Counted from the first letter of the stretch, positions 8,613 to 18,092 are shown. The stretch is DNA of 64,000 nt from Trinickia sp. Y13 (GCF_029522115.1 NZ_JAKWFK010000018.1:16948-80947), one strand, 5' to 3'. Notes: a model not told the origin generated them from the letters alone. A program made the numbers and translations.

Positions 8613-10700
8613 TCACTCCACGCCGCCCGCGGGCGATGCCGGCACGGTGAACTGAAACACCGCGCCGCGAGGCACGTTGGGGCCCGCCCACAATCGTCCC
8701 CCATGCATCTCCACAATCGATCGACAAATCGCCAACCCCATGCCCATCCCGCCGGCCTTCGACGTGAAGAACGGCTCGAACAATCGCTCGGCATCGTCCG
8801 CCGCCACGCCGGGCCCCGAATCGGATACCGACACGAGCACCTCGCCCGTCTCGTGTCGCCGCGTACCGATCGTCATGGCTCTCGCCTCGCCGTCGACGGC
8901 GCTCATCGCTTCCACGGCGTTCATGAGTAAGTTGAGCATCACCTGCTGCAGCGCGACGCGATCGCCTTCTACGAGCGGCAATGCCTGCGCAAGCGCCAAC
9001 CGAACACCGACGCCGTTCCTCACGAATTCGCTGCGCATGAGCGCGATCACCTCGTCGATCGCGGCATTGATCCGCAGCGTCTCCATCGACGGCGGCGCCT
9101 TCTTGACGAGGCCGTGAATCCGATTCATCACTTCGCTCGCGCGCTTCATATCCTTGTTGATGCGCTCGAACGCTTGGCGAACCTCCTCCAGATTGGGCGG
9201 CTGAGCCCGCAGCCACAGCAGCCCGGCCTGGGCATTGGTCGCACTCGCCGCGATCGGCTGCTTGATTTCATGACTGATGGAAGCCGTCAGCTGACCCATC
9301 GTCATGACGCGATTCGCGTGAGCCAGGGCCATCTGCACTTCCCGGTAGCGCCGCTCGCTCTCGCGCAATTCGGCTTCCGCGCGCTTGGATTCCGTGATGT
9401 CGCGCGAGATGCCGAGCAGAAACTGCGGCTCGCCGCGCGAGTCGAGGATCGGAATCTTCATCGTATGCAACAAGCGCGATCCGCGACGCGTGAGCACCGG
9501 CTCCTCGGCAATGTCGACCATCTGGCGCGACCGCAACACGTCCCGATCCTTCATGGCAAAAAAACCTGCCTCCCTTGCCGGAAACAAATCGTGGACGGAT
9601 TTGCCGAGAAGCTCTTCGCGCCGGCAGCCGAGCAGTTGCTCGCCCGCCTTGTTCAAACGCACGAAGCGTAGCGTCGCCGCATCCTTGACGAAGATCGTGT
9701 CCGGAATGTTTTCGATGATGCTGTTTAGGAAGTGCTCGCTCGCACGGAGAGCCTCTTCCGCGTGCTGTCGTTCGACGATCTCCGCCGTTTGACCCGCCAG
9801 CGCCTTACTGAGCTCGGCCGTGCGCTGCGCGACGCGCGCCTCGAGTTCGGCGTTCAGCACTTTGAGCGCGTCCTCGGCTTGCTTGCGCCGATGCCGGTCT
9901 TCGAGAAACTGCTCGACCGCGCGGGCCATGTCGGCGATCTCATCACGGCCGTGCACCGGCACGCCGGTTCGCGCGTCGCCGAGTTGACCGTGCCGCAAGG
10001 CGTGGCTCACCTGACCCAGCCGCCCCATCACGCGTCGGCCGAGGAAGATGCGAGCGATCAACCAAGCAAGCAGCAAGCTCACCGCCACCTCGCCGGCAAC
10101 CCACGCGCGCGTGCGATCGGCGCGACGAGCCAGAAGCTGGACCGCTTCGCGGTATTCGCGCGTGAAGCGATCCGACTGCGCGCGCGCCGCCATTGCAAGG
10201 GCCTCGGCCTGGCTAGGTAAATCCTCGCCCAAGCGAGGCATCGGCGCGGCGGCCCCGCGCGAGACAGCGTCCGCCAACGCCCGTTCGCGTATCTGCGCCT
10301 CGGTGTTGATCGTGTTGCGAAAGCGCTGACTCGAGCGATGCAGCGCAAGCGTATCGACGCCCACGTCCTTTCTCGTGGGGGAAGCCGATGCGAGCCGGTC
10401 GACCAGGCGGTCGAACGACGTCAGGTGTTCGATCATGTGTCGTTGCGTATCGCGTACGGCATCGACCGTCGAGTCGGTTGATAGCTGCAACGCCATGCGT
10501 TCGATCGTGAGCGTCTGCCGCGCCAGATCCTGTGCATCCTGCAGGCGCTCGAGCCGATCTTCGGCCAACTGACGCAGCTGGCGCGACGAGTCGGTCAGCG
10601 AGTAAAGGGTCGTCGCGCCCGCCGCGACCACCAGGGCCGCGAGGCATGACGCGACCAGCGTGAATTGCGCGGTCAACGACTGAGGAAGCTGAAGTTTCAC
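8613..10700 (-). CDS. PAS/HAMP sensor histidine kinase
   Basis: A 695-residue inner-membrane sensor kinase. Order: a membrane helix near residues 12-33, a periplasmic part of about 165 residues, a second helix near 200-220, HAMP, a coiled region with ELEARVAQRTAEL, one PAS domain (SIIENIPDTIFVKDA to GISRDITESKRAE), the phospho-acceptor motif SISHEIKQPIAAS, and an ATPase domain with NLLMNAVEAM, VSDSGPGV and GMGLAICRSIVEMHGG. The acceptor motif is of the FixL/NodV type that pairs with FixJ-like regulators. The start is a GTG whose TGA overlap (GTGA) couples it to the binding-protein gene upstream. The partner is probably the LuxR-type regulator at 12150. Confidence 0.9.
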   Translation of the reverse strand: MKLQLPQSLTAQFTLVASCLAALVVAAGATTLYSLTDSSRQLRQLAEDRLERLQDAQDLARQTLTIERMALQLSTDSTVDAVRDTQRHMIEHLTSFDRLVDRLASASPTRKDVGVDTLALHRSSQRFRNTINTEAQIRERALADAVSRGAAAPMPRLGEDLPSQAEALAMAARAQSDRFTREYREAVQLLARRADRTRAWVAGEVAVSLLLAWLIARIFLGRRVMGRLGQVSHALRHGQLGDARTGVPVHGRDEIADMARAVEQFLEDRHRRKQAEDALKVLNAELEARVAQRTAELSKALAGQTAEIVERQHAEEALRASEHFLNSIIENIPDTIFVKDAATLRFVRLNKAGEQLLGCRREELLGKSVHDLFPAREAGFFAMKDRDVLRSRQMVDIAEEPVLTRRGSRLLHTMKIPILDSRGEPQFLLGISRDITESKRAEAELRESERRYREVQMALAHANRVMTMGQLTASISHEIKQPIAASATNAQAGLLWLRAQPPNLEEVRQAFERINKDMKRASEVMNRIHGLVKKAPPSMETLRINAAIDEVIALMRSEFVRNGVGVRLALAQALPLVEGDRVALQQVMLNLLMNAVEAMSAVDGEARAMTIGTRRHETGEVLVSVSDSGPGVAADDAERLFEPFFTSKAGGMGMGLAICRSIVEMHGGRLWAGPNVPRGAVFQFTVPASPAGGVE

Positions 10701-11839
10701 GGGCGTTGCCAGATATGCCGATAAACGTCGCGATAACCGTTGGAGGGATCGTAAATCAGGCGCTCGCCGCCGTCCTTGCGAACGTTCTCCGCCGTCACGA
10801 GATGCACCGGAAACACGTAGCCTGTCACGCCTTCCCCGGCTACGAGCCGGTTCATCTCGTCGATCAGCTGCCAGCCGTGCAAGTTGAGCGGCTCGGCTAC
10901 CGTGCCCGTCTGAAAGGTGCCGCTTCGAATACGCAGGAAGGCGGATTCGCTCCCGTCGCCGGCGGACAACATGGCCATCGCGCCGTTCGGAATCCCGGCT
11001 TCGGTGAGCACCGGCACCGCGTAGTCGAAGTAGATGTCGTTGATCGTCAGCGCATACGTCCAACGCTTGCCGTATTGCGCGAGCAGCGAGCGTGTCACGC
11101 CGGGCATCAACGCCTCGCACTGGGAAATGGCCACGTCACGGATGCCGAGCAACGTGCACCCCTCGCACGCGCGCACGACGGCAGCCATTTCATTGGCTTT
11201 GTCCTGCGCGACCTGAAAATTCGAATCGGTAAAGATGACCACGCCCGCGTGCCCGCCCGACTGAACGATGGCCGCCAACGCGGTCACCCGCGCGACTTCG
11301 AACGGATCCGTCGACACGTTCATTGCCACGGGAGTGCCGGGCACCGGCCCGGCCTTCGCCGCGACGTGCCAGCCGACGATCGGGATGCCGCGCCGGGCGA
11401 AGGGCTCGAGGCCCGGCAGCAGCGCGTGGGCGTCGCCACCGACCAGAATCAGGCCGTCCGGGCGGCTTGCCAGCGCATTGGACAGCATCTTGAACCGCAG
11501 CGCCCGCGCGCCGTCGGCGTCGAATATCTTGACGCTCCAGCCGATGACGTTCGCCGCCTGCACCACGCCGTCGACGACACCGAGAATGCCGCCGTTGCGC
11601 AGGTCCTCGGCAACGACCGCGATGTATTTGCCGGGCTGCCCCGGCGGCCCGGTGCGCGGACCGCTCCATGGCGCGGCCGTTTGGGCCGCAGCGTCGACGA
11701 TGCGTTGGGCTTGCTCCAGATCGCCGCGCCCCGAGACGGCCTGCGCCTTCGGCGCCGAAGCCGCGGACACGCCGTGCATGGCTGCGCACAAGGCAAAGAA
11801 CGCGCATGCCCATATCGGTCCCGAAAACCAGCCCTTCAT
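10697..11839 (-). CDS. Periplasmic sugar-type binding protein of a sensory module
   Basis: A 380-residue exported protein with a signal peptide ending about residue 26 (HGVSAASA). It has the fold of periplasmic sugar-binding/LacI-type domains: YIAVVAEDLRNGGILGVVDGV, RPDGLILVGGD, IPIVGWHVA and a C-terminal GYVFPVHLVTAENV. No ABC permease or ATPase gene is near. Instead it overlaps the following histidine kinase by four bases, so its job is probably to present a bound ligand to the kinase's periplasmic domain. The ligand is unknown. Confidence 0.87.
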   Translation of the reverse strand: MKGWFSGPIWACAFFALCAAMHGVSAASAPKAQAVSGRGDLEQAQRIVDAAAQTAAPWSGPRTGPPGQPGKYIAVVAEDLRNGGILGVVDGVVQAANVIGWSVKIFDADGARALRFKMLSNALASRPDGLILVGGDAHALLPGLEPFARRGIPIVGWHVAAKAGPVPGTPVAMNVSTDPFEVARVTALAAIVQSGGHAGVVIFTDSNFQVAQDKANEMAAVVRACEGCTLLGIRDVAISQCEALMPGVTRSLLAQYGKRWTYALTINDIYFDYAVPVLTEAGIPNGAMAMLSAGDGSESAFLRIRSGTFQTGTVAEPLNLHGWQLIDEMNRLVAGEGVTGYVFPVHLVTAENVRKDGGERLIYDPSNGYRDVYRHIWQRP

Positions 11840-12149
11840 GCGATCCCCAGCTACCCCATCGGGGTCGATTGACTACGATCGAACGGCGCGTCCAAACGAC
11901 GTCGGTGGACTGCCCCGCCGATAAATACTAATCCAGCGGCCGCCCCGAAAGACACTGCTTCCGCACATTTCTTGGGCGTAGAATGACCTGCAATGTAGGC
12001 TCGGCTACAGCGCAAACATCAGACGAAAGCATCGACCGTGATGCGATTCGGCGGGTAGGCCCGTCGCACGCGCATCGGCTCGCGGCCTCGCGCCGCCCTG
12101 AACGAGCGCCGCCATCGTGAGCCACGATCCCACTCGCAAGGGGCGTTCG
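11840..12149. other. Divergent promoter region of the sensory module
   Basis: This 310-base gap separates the binding-protein/kinase unit (left) from the LuxR-type regulator (right). It should hold promoters for both. I see no gene and no palindrome I would defend. Confidence 0.5.
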
Positions 12150-12848
12150 ATGAACTTGGGTACCGATCCGACGCCGGCCGGCAGCGCGGCGGGCAATGCG
12201 CTGTCGGTCGTCTATATCCTCGACGATGACGAAGCGATGCGACTAGCGCTCAGCAGTCTGTTTCGCTCCGTTGGCTTGCGCGTGGAGACGTTTGATTCGT
12301 CGCAGGCGTTTTTAGCCTTCCCCAAATACGATGCACCGAGTTGCCTCGTACTCGACGTGAGGTTGCGCGGCGAGAGCGGTCTCGCATTTCAGGACGAACT
12401 GGCGAAAAGCGCGCTGCGCATGCCGATCGTGTTCATGACGGGGCATGGCGATATCGCCATGACGGTGAAGGCGATGAAGGCCGGCGCAATCGACTTCCTA
12501 CCCAAGCCGTTTCGCGATCAGGATATGCTCGATGCTGTGTCGAATGCGTTGACGCGAGACGGCGAACGTCTTGCCGCCGAACGATCGACCGCTTCGATGC
12601 GCGCCGCTTACGAATCGCTCACACCGCGTGAACGGGAAGTCATGGAATACGTGGTGTCCGGCATGCTGAACAAGCAGATCGCCTCGGCGCTCGGCCTGAG
12701 CGAGATCACCGTGAAGATTCACCGCGGTCAGCTCATGAGGAAGATGGGCGCCCGCTCGCTGGCCGAACTCGTCAGAATGGCGGAGGCGCTTCACGTTAAG
12801 CCGCGGCAAGTCAAACCGAACGTCATGGCAGGCTCAGCGCAACGTTGA
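12150..12848 (+). CDS. FixJ/NarL-type response regulator (LuxR HTH)
   Basis: A 232-residue two-component regulator. The receiver domain (about residues 15-130) shows [11 protein letters not shown], the phospho-acceptor Asp in [12 protein letters not shown], the switch VFMTGHGD and the lysine of LPKPF. The LuxR-type DNA-binding domain (about 160-220) shows [22 protein letters not shown] and [16 protein letters not shown]. The ATG at 12150 follows AAGGGG; a GTG 33 bases earlier is a possible alternative start. It is divergent from the kinase operon and is its most likely partner. Its last 26 bases overlap the next gene tail to tail. Confidence 0.9.
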   Translation: MNLGTDPTPAGSAAGNALSVVYILDDDEAMRLALSSLFRSVGLRVETFDSSQAFLAFPKYDAPSCLVLDVRLRGESGLAFQDELAKSALRMPIVFMTGHGDIAMTVKAMKAGAIDFLPKPFRDQDMLDAVSNALTRDGERLAAERSTASMRAAYESLTPREREVMEYVVSGMLNKQIASALGLSEITVKIHRGQLMRKMGARSLAELVRMAEALHVKPRQVKPNVMAGSAQR

Positions 12849-13194
12849 GCCAATGTTCGATCGTTTGCGCGTCGAGGGGCTTCTCGATGACGGCGAGCAC
12901 GCCGTGCGCGCCGACCTTGGCGCATAGCTCGGGCGTCGGAAACGCCGTCACGAAAATCATGGGGGGCGCATACCCCAGTTGCACCAAACGATCGTGCATG
13001 GCCGCGCCGGACATGCCCGGCATGCGCTCGTCGGATATCACGCAAGTCGTATCGCTCAAATGCGCGGAAGCGAGGAATTCCTCGGCCGACGCGAACAGCT
13101 GCGTCGCCCATCCCAGCGAACGAACGAGGCTCGCGACGGCAAGCCGGACGGCTTCGTCATCGTCGACGATCGAAACGGTTCGGCCCGCACCCAT
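12823..13194 (-). CDS. Single-domain response regulator (CheY-like)
   Basis: A 123-residue protein made only of a receiver domain: [14 protein letters not shown], acceptor Asp in [13 protein letters not shown], the switch FVTAFP and lysine in VIEKPLD. There is no output domain, so it may act as a phosphate sink, a relay, or by protein contact with the kinase system next door. It converges on the LuxR-type regulator and shares 26 bases with it. Confidence 0.88.
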   Translation of the reverse strand: MGAGRTVSIVDDDEAVRLAVASLVRSLGWATQLFASAEEFLASAHLSDTTCVISDERMPGMSGAAMHDRLVQLGYAPPMIFVTAFPTPELCAKVGAHGVLAVIEKPLDAQTIEHWLNVALSLP

Positions 13195-14280
13195 ACGGCG
13201 CTCCTCGCCGCGCCAACGAACGCAGCGTCATCATCAGCTTGATATCTGGGACACGCTCTCGAAACCAGTCTAGGCCGCGAGCGACGGAACGGACATCATA
13301 CGAAAGTATCGGTCGGCGACCTATACCAAAGGATGATCGGCTCACCCTCTCGTTCATGCAGAACCACTTGTTCGTAGGTTTGTAACTTGCATGCCGCTCC
13401 TATATCGTGAAAAGGTCGCAGCTCAACGGCGACCGACGGAGCCCGACCATGAAAACCGGAAGGCGGCATTCACTCCACTCACTCGTCAGCGACGAAACAC
13501 GCAGGTGTGTGTCGCGCCCTTGCTCGAATAGAGCGTATAGCTCGGAACGCCTCATGTCGACCCAACCTCAGCGGGGTCGCGCCCGTCATGATCGAAACCG
13601 GCGCCGTTTTCCGATCATCGACCTGCGTGGTCGAGCCCGGCCCGTCGCGCTCGCGAAGTTGGGCACCCGCATCGTCTATGTCCCGCTCATGTGCTCGCTG
13701 TACAACGGCCGCGCGGCCGATCGCATTTCCGTGGGTAAGCGATGAGCACCGGCGCGGCCCGGATATACCGACGTATGACAGCGCCATGCCGATGCACTAG
13801 CGAAGGGACTCGTTCGTAGGATGGCGCGAAAGGTTCGGCAACCCTATCTTTGAATCATGGCCGATGCGCCGCGACGCCATGGACGGCAAGTGCGGCGCAG
13901 GCCGGCCGCGATGCCTCAACGACGGATCGACAGTTTGCGCAACGTGGCCGAGGGCGACCTCGGCATCCCGAAGCAGAACGCGCTCGACGAGGCGGGTCAA
14001 TCGACGGGTGAGGACTATGCCGAAGGTCTTGAGTCACTGGATCCATGTTTCCACTCACGCTTATTACGAGTACACGTTCGTACCGTCGTTGAATCGAAGC
14101 GTGTTTCGCAGAACAGTGGACCTGAGCCGCATTTGCATTCAATAGGCGCGGATTGCGGCCCCAACGTTTCGTTTCGTGAGCCAAGCGTCGCATGGGGCTG
14201 CGCTTCGCACGCGAACGCCCCCCTCCCGCGAATACCGGCGCGCCCCCAATCGATCACGGGAATGAGGGCTAGCCCCATCG
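13195..14280. other. Long region without a supportable gene
   Basis: About 1.1 kb holds only short frames on both strands with no family character, biased composition and overlapping alternatives (for example 13407-13745 plus, 13855-14193 minus). It may be a decayed gene or a long regulatory spacer. The right edge carries the QseB/PmrA-like box listed next. Confidence 0.5.
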
Positions 14281-14314
14281 CTTAAGCTGCGGTTAAGCGT
14301 CTCTGGACTAGTCT
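14281..14314 (+). promoter_or_regulatory. QseB/PmrA-like box and -10 before cytochrome b562 gene
   Basis: CTTAAG-N5-GTTAAG (14281-14297) fits the direct-repeat boxes bound by PmrA/QseB-type response regulators (YTTAAK-N5-YTTAAK), with one mismatch. A -10-like TAGTCT starts 11 bases later (14309-14314), the spacing expected when the second half-site replaces the -35. A second box with identical geometry lies at 62163. Confidence 0.65.
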
Positions 14315-14346
14315 TGCGGCATTCATCCACCACTCAATGATTGCCG

Positions 14347-14724
14347 ATGTCCAAGCTCCTACCCCGGATTTACCTCCTGGCGCTACTGGTCTGCGCACAA
14401 CTCGTGATCGGCGCGCAGACGACGTACGCCGGCGAGATCAAGATCGCGATGAAAGATATGAAACGCGCAATGCGAGGCGCAATGGCCAGTACCACGATGC
14501 CTGAGCTAAGCCGCTACGTGGCGCAGTTGGAAAAAGACGCCGATCAGGCGAGCCGCCAGCCCTACCGTAGCGATCAGGCAACCTACGACGAAGGAATGCG
14601 GAAACTGAAGCTGCAACTGGCTGCTGTCGACGAAGCCATTCGCGCGAACGACATGAACGAGGCCAAGCAGGATCTGCGCAAGATCAACGCCACGAAAAAG
14701 CACTACCACGATCTGCTGAACTAG
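14347..14724 (+). CDS. Soluble cytochrome b562 family protein
   Basis: A 125-residue periplasmic four-helix protein of the cytochrome b562 family. A signal peptide ends at about TTYAGE. The mature part starts IKIAMKDMKRAMRGAM, which offers Met as first haem ligand, and ends KKHYHDLLN, where the His aligns with the second ligand of E. coli b562 (YHQKY). It should carry haem b and move electrons in the periplasm. The ATG at 14347 is chosen; a TTG 6 bases earlier is possible and no strong ribosome site decides. The b561 gene follows 33 bases later, so the two form an operon. Confidence 0.82.
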   Translation: MSKLLPRIYLLALLVCAQLVIGAQTTYAGEIKIAMKDMKRAMRGAMASTTMPELSRYVAQLEKDADQASRQPYRSDQATYDEGMRKLKLQLAAVDEAIRANDMNEAKQDLRKINATKKHYHDLLN

Positions 14725-14757
14725 GCTGTCAGCCCCTTACCCTTTGGAGTACCGCCG

Positions 14758-15315
14758 ATGAGGCACGCGTTCCGCTATCCGCTTTCGATCAGCCTCCTCC
14801 ACTGGCTGCTCGCCGTCGCGCTGATCGGCAATCTGATCATCGGATGGCTGCTCGATGATCACGAGGAGCTGATCGCCGTGCACAAGTCGATCGGCGTCGC
14901 CATTCTCGGCCTCGCATTGCTCCGTATCGCGAATCGGCTGCGCATGCGACGCCGACTGCCGCCATCGATCAACGTGGCCGGCTCGCCGAGCTACTTTGCA
15001 GAGAAAGCCGTCCATTACCTGCTCCTCGTTCTCATGCTTGCCATTCCTATCCTGGGCTGGCTGAAGACGAATGCGGCAGGCCACGTCGCCAACTGCTTCG
15101 GCGTATTCTCACTCCCGACACTCGTGCACAAGAGCCGCGAGCTGTCGAACCTGCTTGGCCAGCTTCATGCGTTGACCGCATATGGACTGGCGTTGCTGAT
15201 CGGCGTGCATGCACTAGCGGCCATCGTTCATTGGCTGTCGAACTCCGAGAACGTCCTGCCGCGAATCAGCCCGTTGCCCAGCCGCCTGCGGCCAAAGGTA
15301 TCCACGCGCACTTGA
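14758..15315 (+). CDS. Cytochrome b561
   Basis: A 185-residue inner-membrane dihaem cytochrome b561 with four membrane helices. Haem-ligand histidines are visible in ISLLHWLLA, AVHKSIGV, HYLLLVLML and QLHALTAYGLALLIGVHALAAIVHW. It should carry electrons between the quinone pool and periplasmic acceptors, here plausibly the b562 encoded just before it. GGAG lies at a normal distance before the ATG. Confidence 0.9.
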   Translation: MRHAFRYPLSISLLHWLLAVALIGNLIIGWLLDDHEELIAVHKSIGVAILGLALLRIANRLRMRRRLPPSINVAGSPSYFAEKAVHYLLLVLMLAIPILGWLKTNAAGHVANCFGVFSLPTLVHKSRELSNLLGQLHALTAYGLALLIGVHALAAIVHWLSNSENVLPRISPLPSRLRPKVSTRT

Positions 15316-15422
15316 CGCCGCGCGCCTAGTGTCCACGTTCAAGTCTCGTCGTTGGTGCGGGACTTGCTCTGTCGCTCGCGCGAGCGACAGAGGCGCGCAC
15401 TGAATGCCATCCTCGCGCCAAA

Positions 15423-16061
15423 TCAAATGCCGGCTTTGGGCGCGGTAAGAATCAATCGTACGCCAAGCCCCGTAATGGCAACGGCAGCAATCCGATCCAC
15501 CCATTTTTTCGCGCGCAGGTACATCTCGCGAGGCGCCTTGCTCGAGAAACACAGCGCGACGATCGTGTACCACCCGCATTCGACCGCGAACACCATCGGC
15601 GGCAAGGCAAAATAGCACCACAGCGGCGGATGCTGAGGCAGCAATGCGGCAAAGATACTGCCATACCAGATGGCCGTCTTAGGGTTGCTCAATTGCGTAG
15701 TCAAGCCTATCCAGAAAGATTTGCGCCCACTGTGAGCTTGACTTGCAAGCGTGTTATCGACCGTGATTGGCTGGTCCGCGCCGCGCCATATTTTAGACGC
15801 CATGAAAATTAGATAGGCCCCGCCGGCAATCTTCAAACCGATGTAAAGCCATTCGACCGCCTGCAAAAGCGTGTAGAGCCCAGCCAGCGCAACGCCGCCG
15901 AACAGGATGCCTCCCGCGCCCATTCCGAGTGCGGTAGCCAAGCCATCCCTGCGAGACAACCCGATGGCGTTGCGGGCGACGAGCACGAAGCTCGGCCCCG
16001 GAATCATGGCGCCTAGCCATAAAGCGGCAAGAATGGCGAAAACGGCGGCTGATGCGGTCAT
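15423..16061 (-). CDS. LysE-family amino-acid/metabolite exporter
   Basis: A 212-residue inner-membrane transporter of the LysE/RhtB superfamily with about six helices. Family marks are LWLGAMIPGPSFVLVARNAIGLSRRDGLATALG near the start, a central GGAYLIFMASKIW and TTQLSNPKTAIWYGSIFA. The ATG at 16061 follows GGAGAG and begins the first helix; the frame is open 47 codons further upstream but is not membrane-like. The substrate is unknown. Confidence 0.88.
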   Translation of the reverse strand: MTASAAVFAILAALWLGAMIPGPSFVLVARNAIGLSRRDGLATALGMGAGGILFGGVALAGLYTLLQAVEWLYIGLKIAGGAYLIFMASKIWRGADQPITVDNTLASQAHSGRKSFWIGLTTQLSNPKTAIWYGSIFAALLPQHPPLWCYFALPPMVFAVECGWYTIVALCFSSKAPREMYLRAKKWVDRIAAVAITGLGVRLILTAPKAGI

Positions 16062-16382
16062 CGGGCTCTCCTTGTTGTCAGGGTATGCGATGCGAACGGC
16101 CATTTTCGCACGGTCATCGCGGGGGCGCAGGTGCAAGTCCACGCGAGCGCGAGAACCCGGCGAAATTTCCGGGAACGCTCCAGAAAATGCCGTTTGCGCC
16201 ACGGTCTCGCGCCGCCTGCGGCATGGTCTCTTGCATGTGTGCGCCTGACCGCAATCAAGCGCGCATTGCCCCGTCTTCCTTGATTCGCGTCAAAGACAAC
16301 GCAGCCCAAGCGCTCCCGAGACGGCGAGCATGAATAGCGCTCCAAAGCCCATGCCGGCGCGATCATGTCCCACCAAATCTCG
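16062..16382. other. Intergenic region with a possible FNR/ANR-type site
   Basis: No gene is seen in these 321 bases. TTGAT-TCGC-GTCAA (16280-16293) matches the FNR/ANR consensus TTGAT-N4-ATCAA at 9 of 10 positions, but no -10 hexamer sits at the expected distance on either strand, so its role is uncertain. Confidence 0.4.
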
Positions 16383-16733
16383 TCAGTGTTTCTGCAGCTT
16401 GACGACCGTGAGCGCGCCGTCAATGTTCTCGGCCACAAAATCGATCTTGTCGCCGACCTTGACCTGGGAAATCATCGCCGGATCCTCGACCTTGAACACC
16501 ATCGTCATGGCGCCCATGCCAAGGTTCTCCAGCGGGCCATGCTTGATCGTGAGCTTGCCGTTCGCGGTGTCGACCTTCCTGATTTCGCCGTGCGACATTG
16601 CGTTCTTTGCATCGGCGCTTTGCTTCGTACCGCCGCTCATGTCCATGTTGCTCATATCGTCCGCTGCATAAGAAGCAGCGGAAAACGCCAGCGCGCAACC
16701 CATCGCAATCGAAACATATGTTCTCTTCATCAT
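16383..16733 (-). CDS. CusF-like periplasmic copper-binding protein
   Basis: A 116-residue exported protein. A signal peptide ends ASYAAD, a Met/Asp-rich linker follows, then a CusF-type small beta barrel with GEIRKVDTANGKLTIKHGPL, the MTM pair and VKVGDKIDF. The copper ligands His and two Met are kept. The tryptophan that caps copper in E. coli CusF appears replaced by Met (LGMGAMTM). It probably shuttles Cu(I) in the periplasm. The ATG at 16733 sits behind GGAG. It is the last gene of the minus-strand copper operon after the multicopper oxidase. Confidence 0.85.
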   Translation of the reverse strand: MMKRTYVSIAMGCALAFSAASYAADDMSNMDMSGGTKQSADAKNAMSHGEIRKVDTANGKLTIKHGPLENLGMGAMTMVFKVEDPAMISQVKVGDKIDFVAENIDGALTVVKLQKH

Positions 16734-16795
16734 GCTTTCTCCAAGTCTGAAGGAATGAAATCGATGATCGCGGAAATCGCGATCCATAGTGAAAT

Positions 16796-18091
16796 TCAGC
16801 TATCGGACAGCTCGCCCGTATATTCATAGGCCACCGTCCCCTTCGGGTGCTTGAACCAGCCCGGGTCACGGTAGTCGTGACGGCCCAAGCCCTCGCGAAC
16901 TTTCACGACCGTAAACATGCCGCCCATTTCCAACGGGCCGAACGGGCCGGTGCCGGCCATCATCGGCAAGGTGTTGTCGGGCAGCGGCATCTCCATCTCG
17001 CCCATCGCGCCGCCCGTGCTGCCCATCGCCATGTAGTCGGGCACTAGTTTGTTGATGCGCTTGGCCAGATCCTGCTGCTGCACGCCGATCAAATTCGGAA
17101 CCTTATGCCCCATCGCATTCATCGTGTGGTGCGACTTGTGGCAATGGAACGCCCAGTCGCCCGGCCGGTTCGCGGTGAACTCAATGGCCCGCATCTGGCC
17201 CACGGCCACGTCCGTCGTCACTTCAGGCCAGCGCGCCCCGGGCGGAATCCATCCACCGTCGGTGCCGGCCACTTCGAAGCTGTAGCCGTGCAGATGAATG
17301 GGGTGATTTGTCATCGTCAAATTGCCGAATCGAATCCGGACGCGATCGCCTGCACGCACGGGCAACGGATCGATGCCGGGGAACACGCGCGAGTTGAACG
17401 TCCACATGTTGAAATCCGTCATCTCGTTCACGCGCGGCGTGTAACTGCCCGGGTCGATGTCGTACGCGGCCAGTAGAAAAACGAAATCGCGGTCGAACGG
17501 CATGACGCTGGGCTCCCTCGGATGAACGATGAAGCTGCCCATCATCCCCATCGCCATCTGCACCATTTCATCGGCATGCGGGTGATACATGAACGTTCCA
17601 TGCCGCTCGAGCTGGAATTCGTAGACGAACGTCTTGCCCGGTGGAATCTGCGGCTGCGTGAGGCCGCCTACGCCGTCCATCCCGCTCGGCAGCGGCATGC
17701 CGTGCCAGTGCACCGTCGTGTGCTCGGGAAGCTTGTTTGTCACGAAGATGCGCACCTTGTCGCCCTCGACGGCTTCGATGGTCGGACCAGGCGATTGACC
17801 GTTGTAGCCCCACAGGTTCGCTTTCATGCCTGGTGCCATTTCGCGCACGACCGGTTCGGCCGTCAAATGAAATTCTTTCCAACCGTTTTTCATTCGCCAC
17901 GGCAAGGTCCAGCCGTTGAGCGTCGTGACGGGCGTGTACGGACGTCCGTCGTGCGGTGCCAGCGGCGGTTGCGTCGCGGCCTTCGCCATTGTCGGCGCTT
18001 CAGGCAGCGATGCCGCGCCGGCTTTGCTGACCATCGCGGCGCCAACGAGCGCAGCCCCGGAGCCGCTTAGAAATTGTCGACGGGAAACCAT
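16796..18091 (-). CDS. Periplasmic multicopper oxidase
   Basis: A 431-residue multicopper oxidase, probably exported by Tat (SRRQFLSGSGAAL at the start) and oxidising Cu(I) or organic substrates in the periplasm. All four copper motifs are present in order: HWHG near residue 130, HPHAD near 175, HPIHLHG near 285, and HCHKSHHTMNAM near 340, where Met is the axial type-1 ligand. The segment after this motif is Met-rich (EMEMPLPDNTLPMM). The start lies one base after the TolC-type gene stop, so the two are co-transcribed. Confidence 0.92.
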   Translation of the reverse strand: MVSRRQFLSGSGAALVGAAMVSKAGAASLPEAPTMAKAATQPPLAPHDGRPYTPVTTLNGWTLPWRMKNGWKEFHLTAEPVVREMAPGMKANLWGYNGQSPGPTIEAVEGDKVRIFVTNKLPEHTTVHWHGMPLPSGMDGVGGLTQPQIPPGKTFVYEFQLERHGTFMYHPHADEMVQMAMGMMGSFIVHPREPSVMPFDRDFVFLLAAYDIDPGSYTPRVNEMTDFNMWTFNSRVFPGIDPLPVRAGDRVRIRFGNLTMTNHPIHLHGYSFEVAGTDGGWIPPGARWPEVTTDVAVGQMRAIEFTANRPGDWAFHCHKSHHTMNAMGHKVPNLIGVQQQDLAKRINKLVPDYMAMGSTGGAMGEMEMPLPDNTLPMMAGTGPFGPLEMGGMFTVVKVREGLGRHDYRDPGWFKHPKGTVAYEYTGELSDS

Positions 18092-18092
18092 G

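Noticed and set aside
10706..11872. Plus-strand frame of 388 codons
   Set aside because: Antisense to the periplasmic binding protein, rich in Arg/His, without motif or good start.
13407..13745. Possible small gene of 112 codons
   Set aside because: No ribosome site, no homology character, arginine-rich composition and an overlapping frame on the other strand.
13855..14193. Possible decayed histidine-kinase piece on the minus strand
   Set aside because: One stretch recalls a kinase linker (TRLVERVL) but no H, N or G box is present in any frame.
16280..16293. FNR-type site before the LysE gene
   Set aside because: Nine of ten consensus bases match, but no -10 at -41.5 is found for either neighbour, so I do not assign a promoter.
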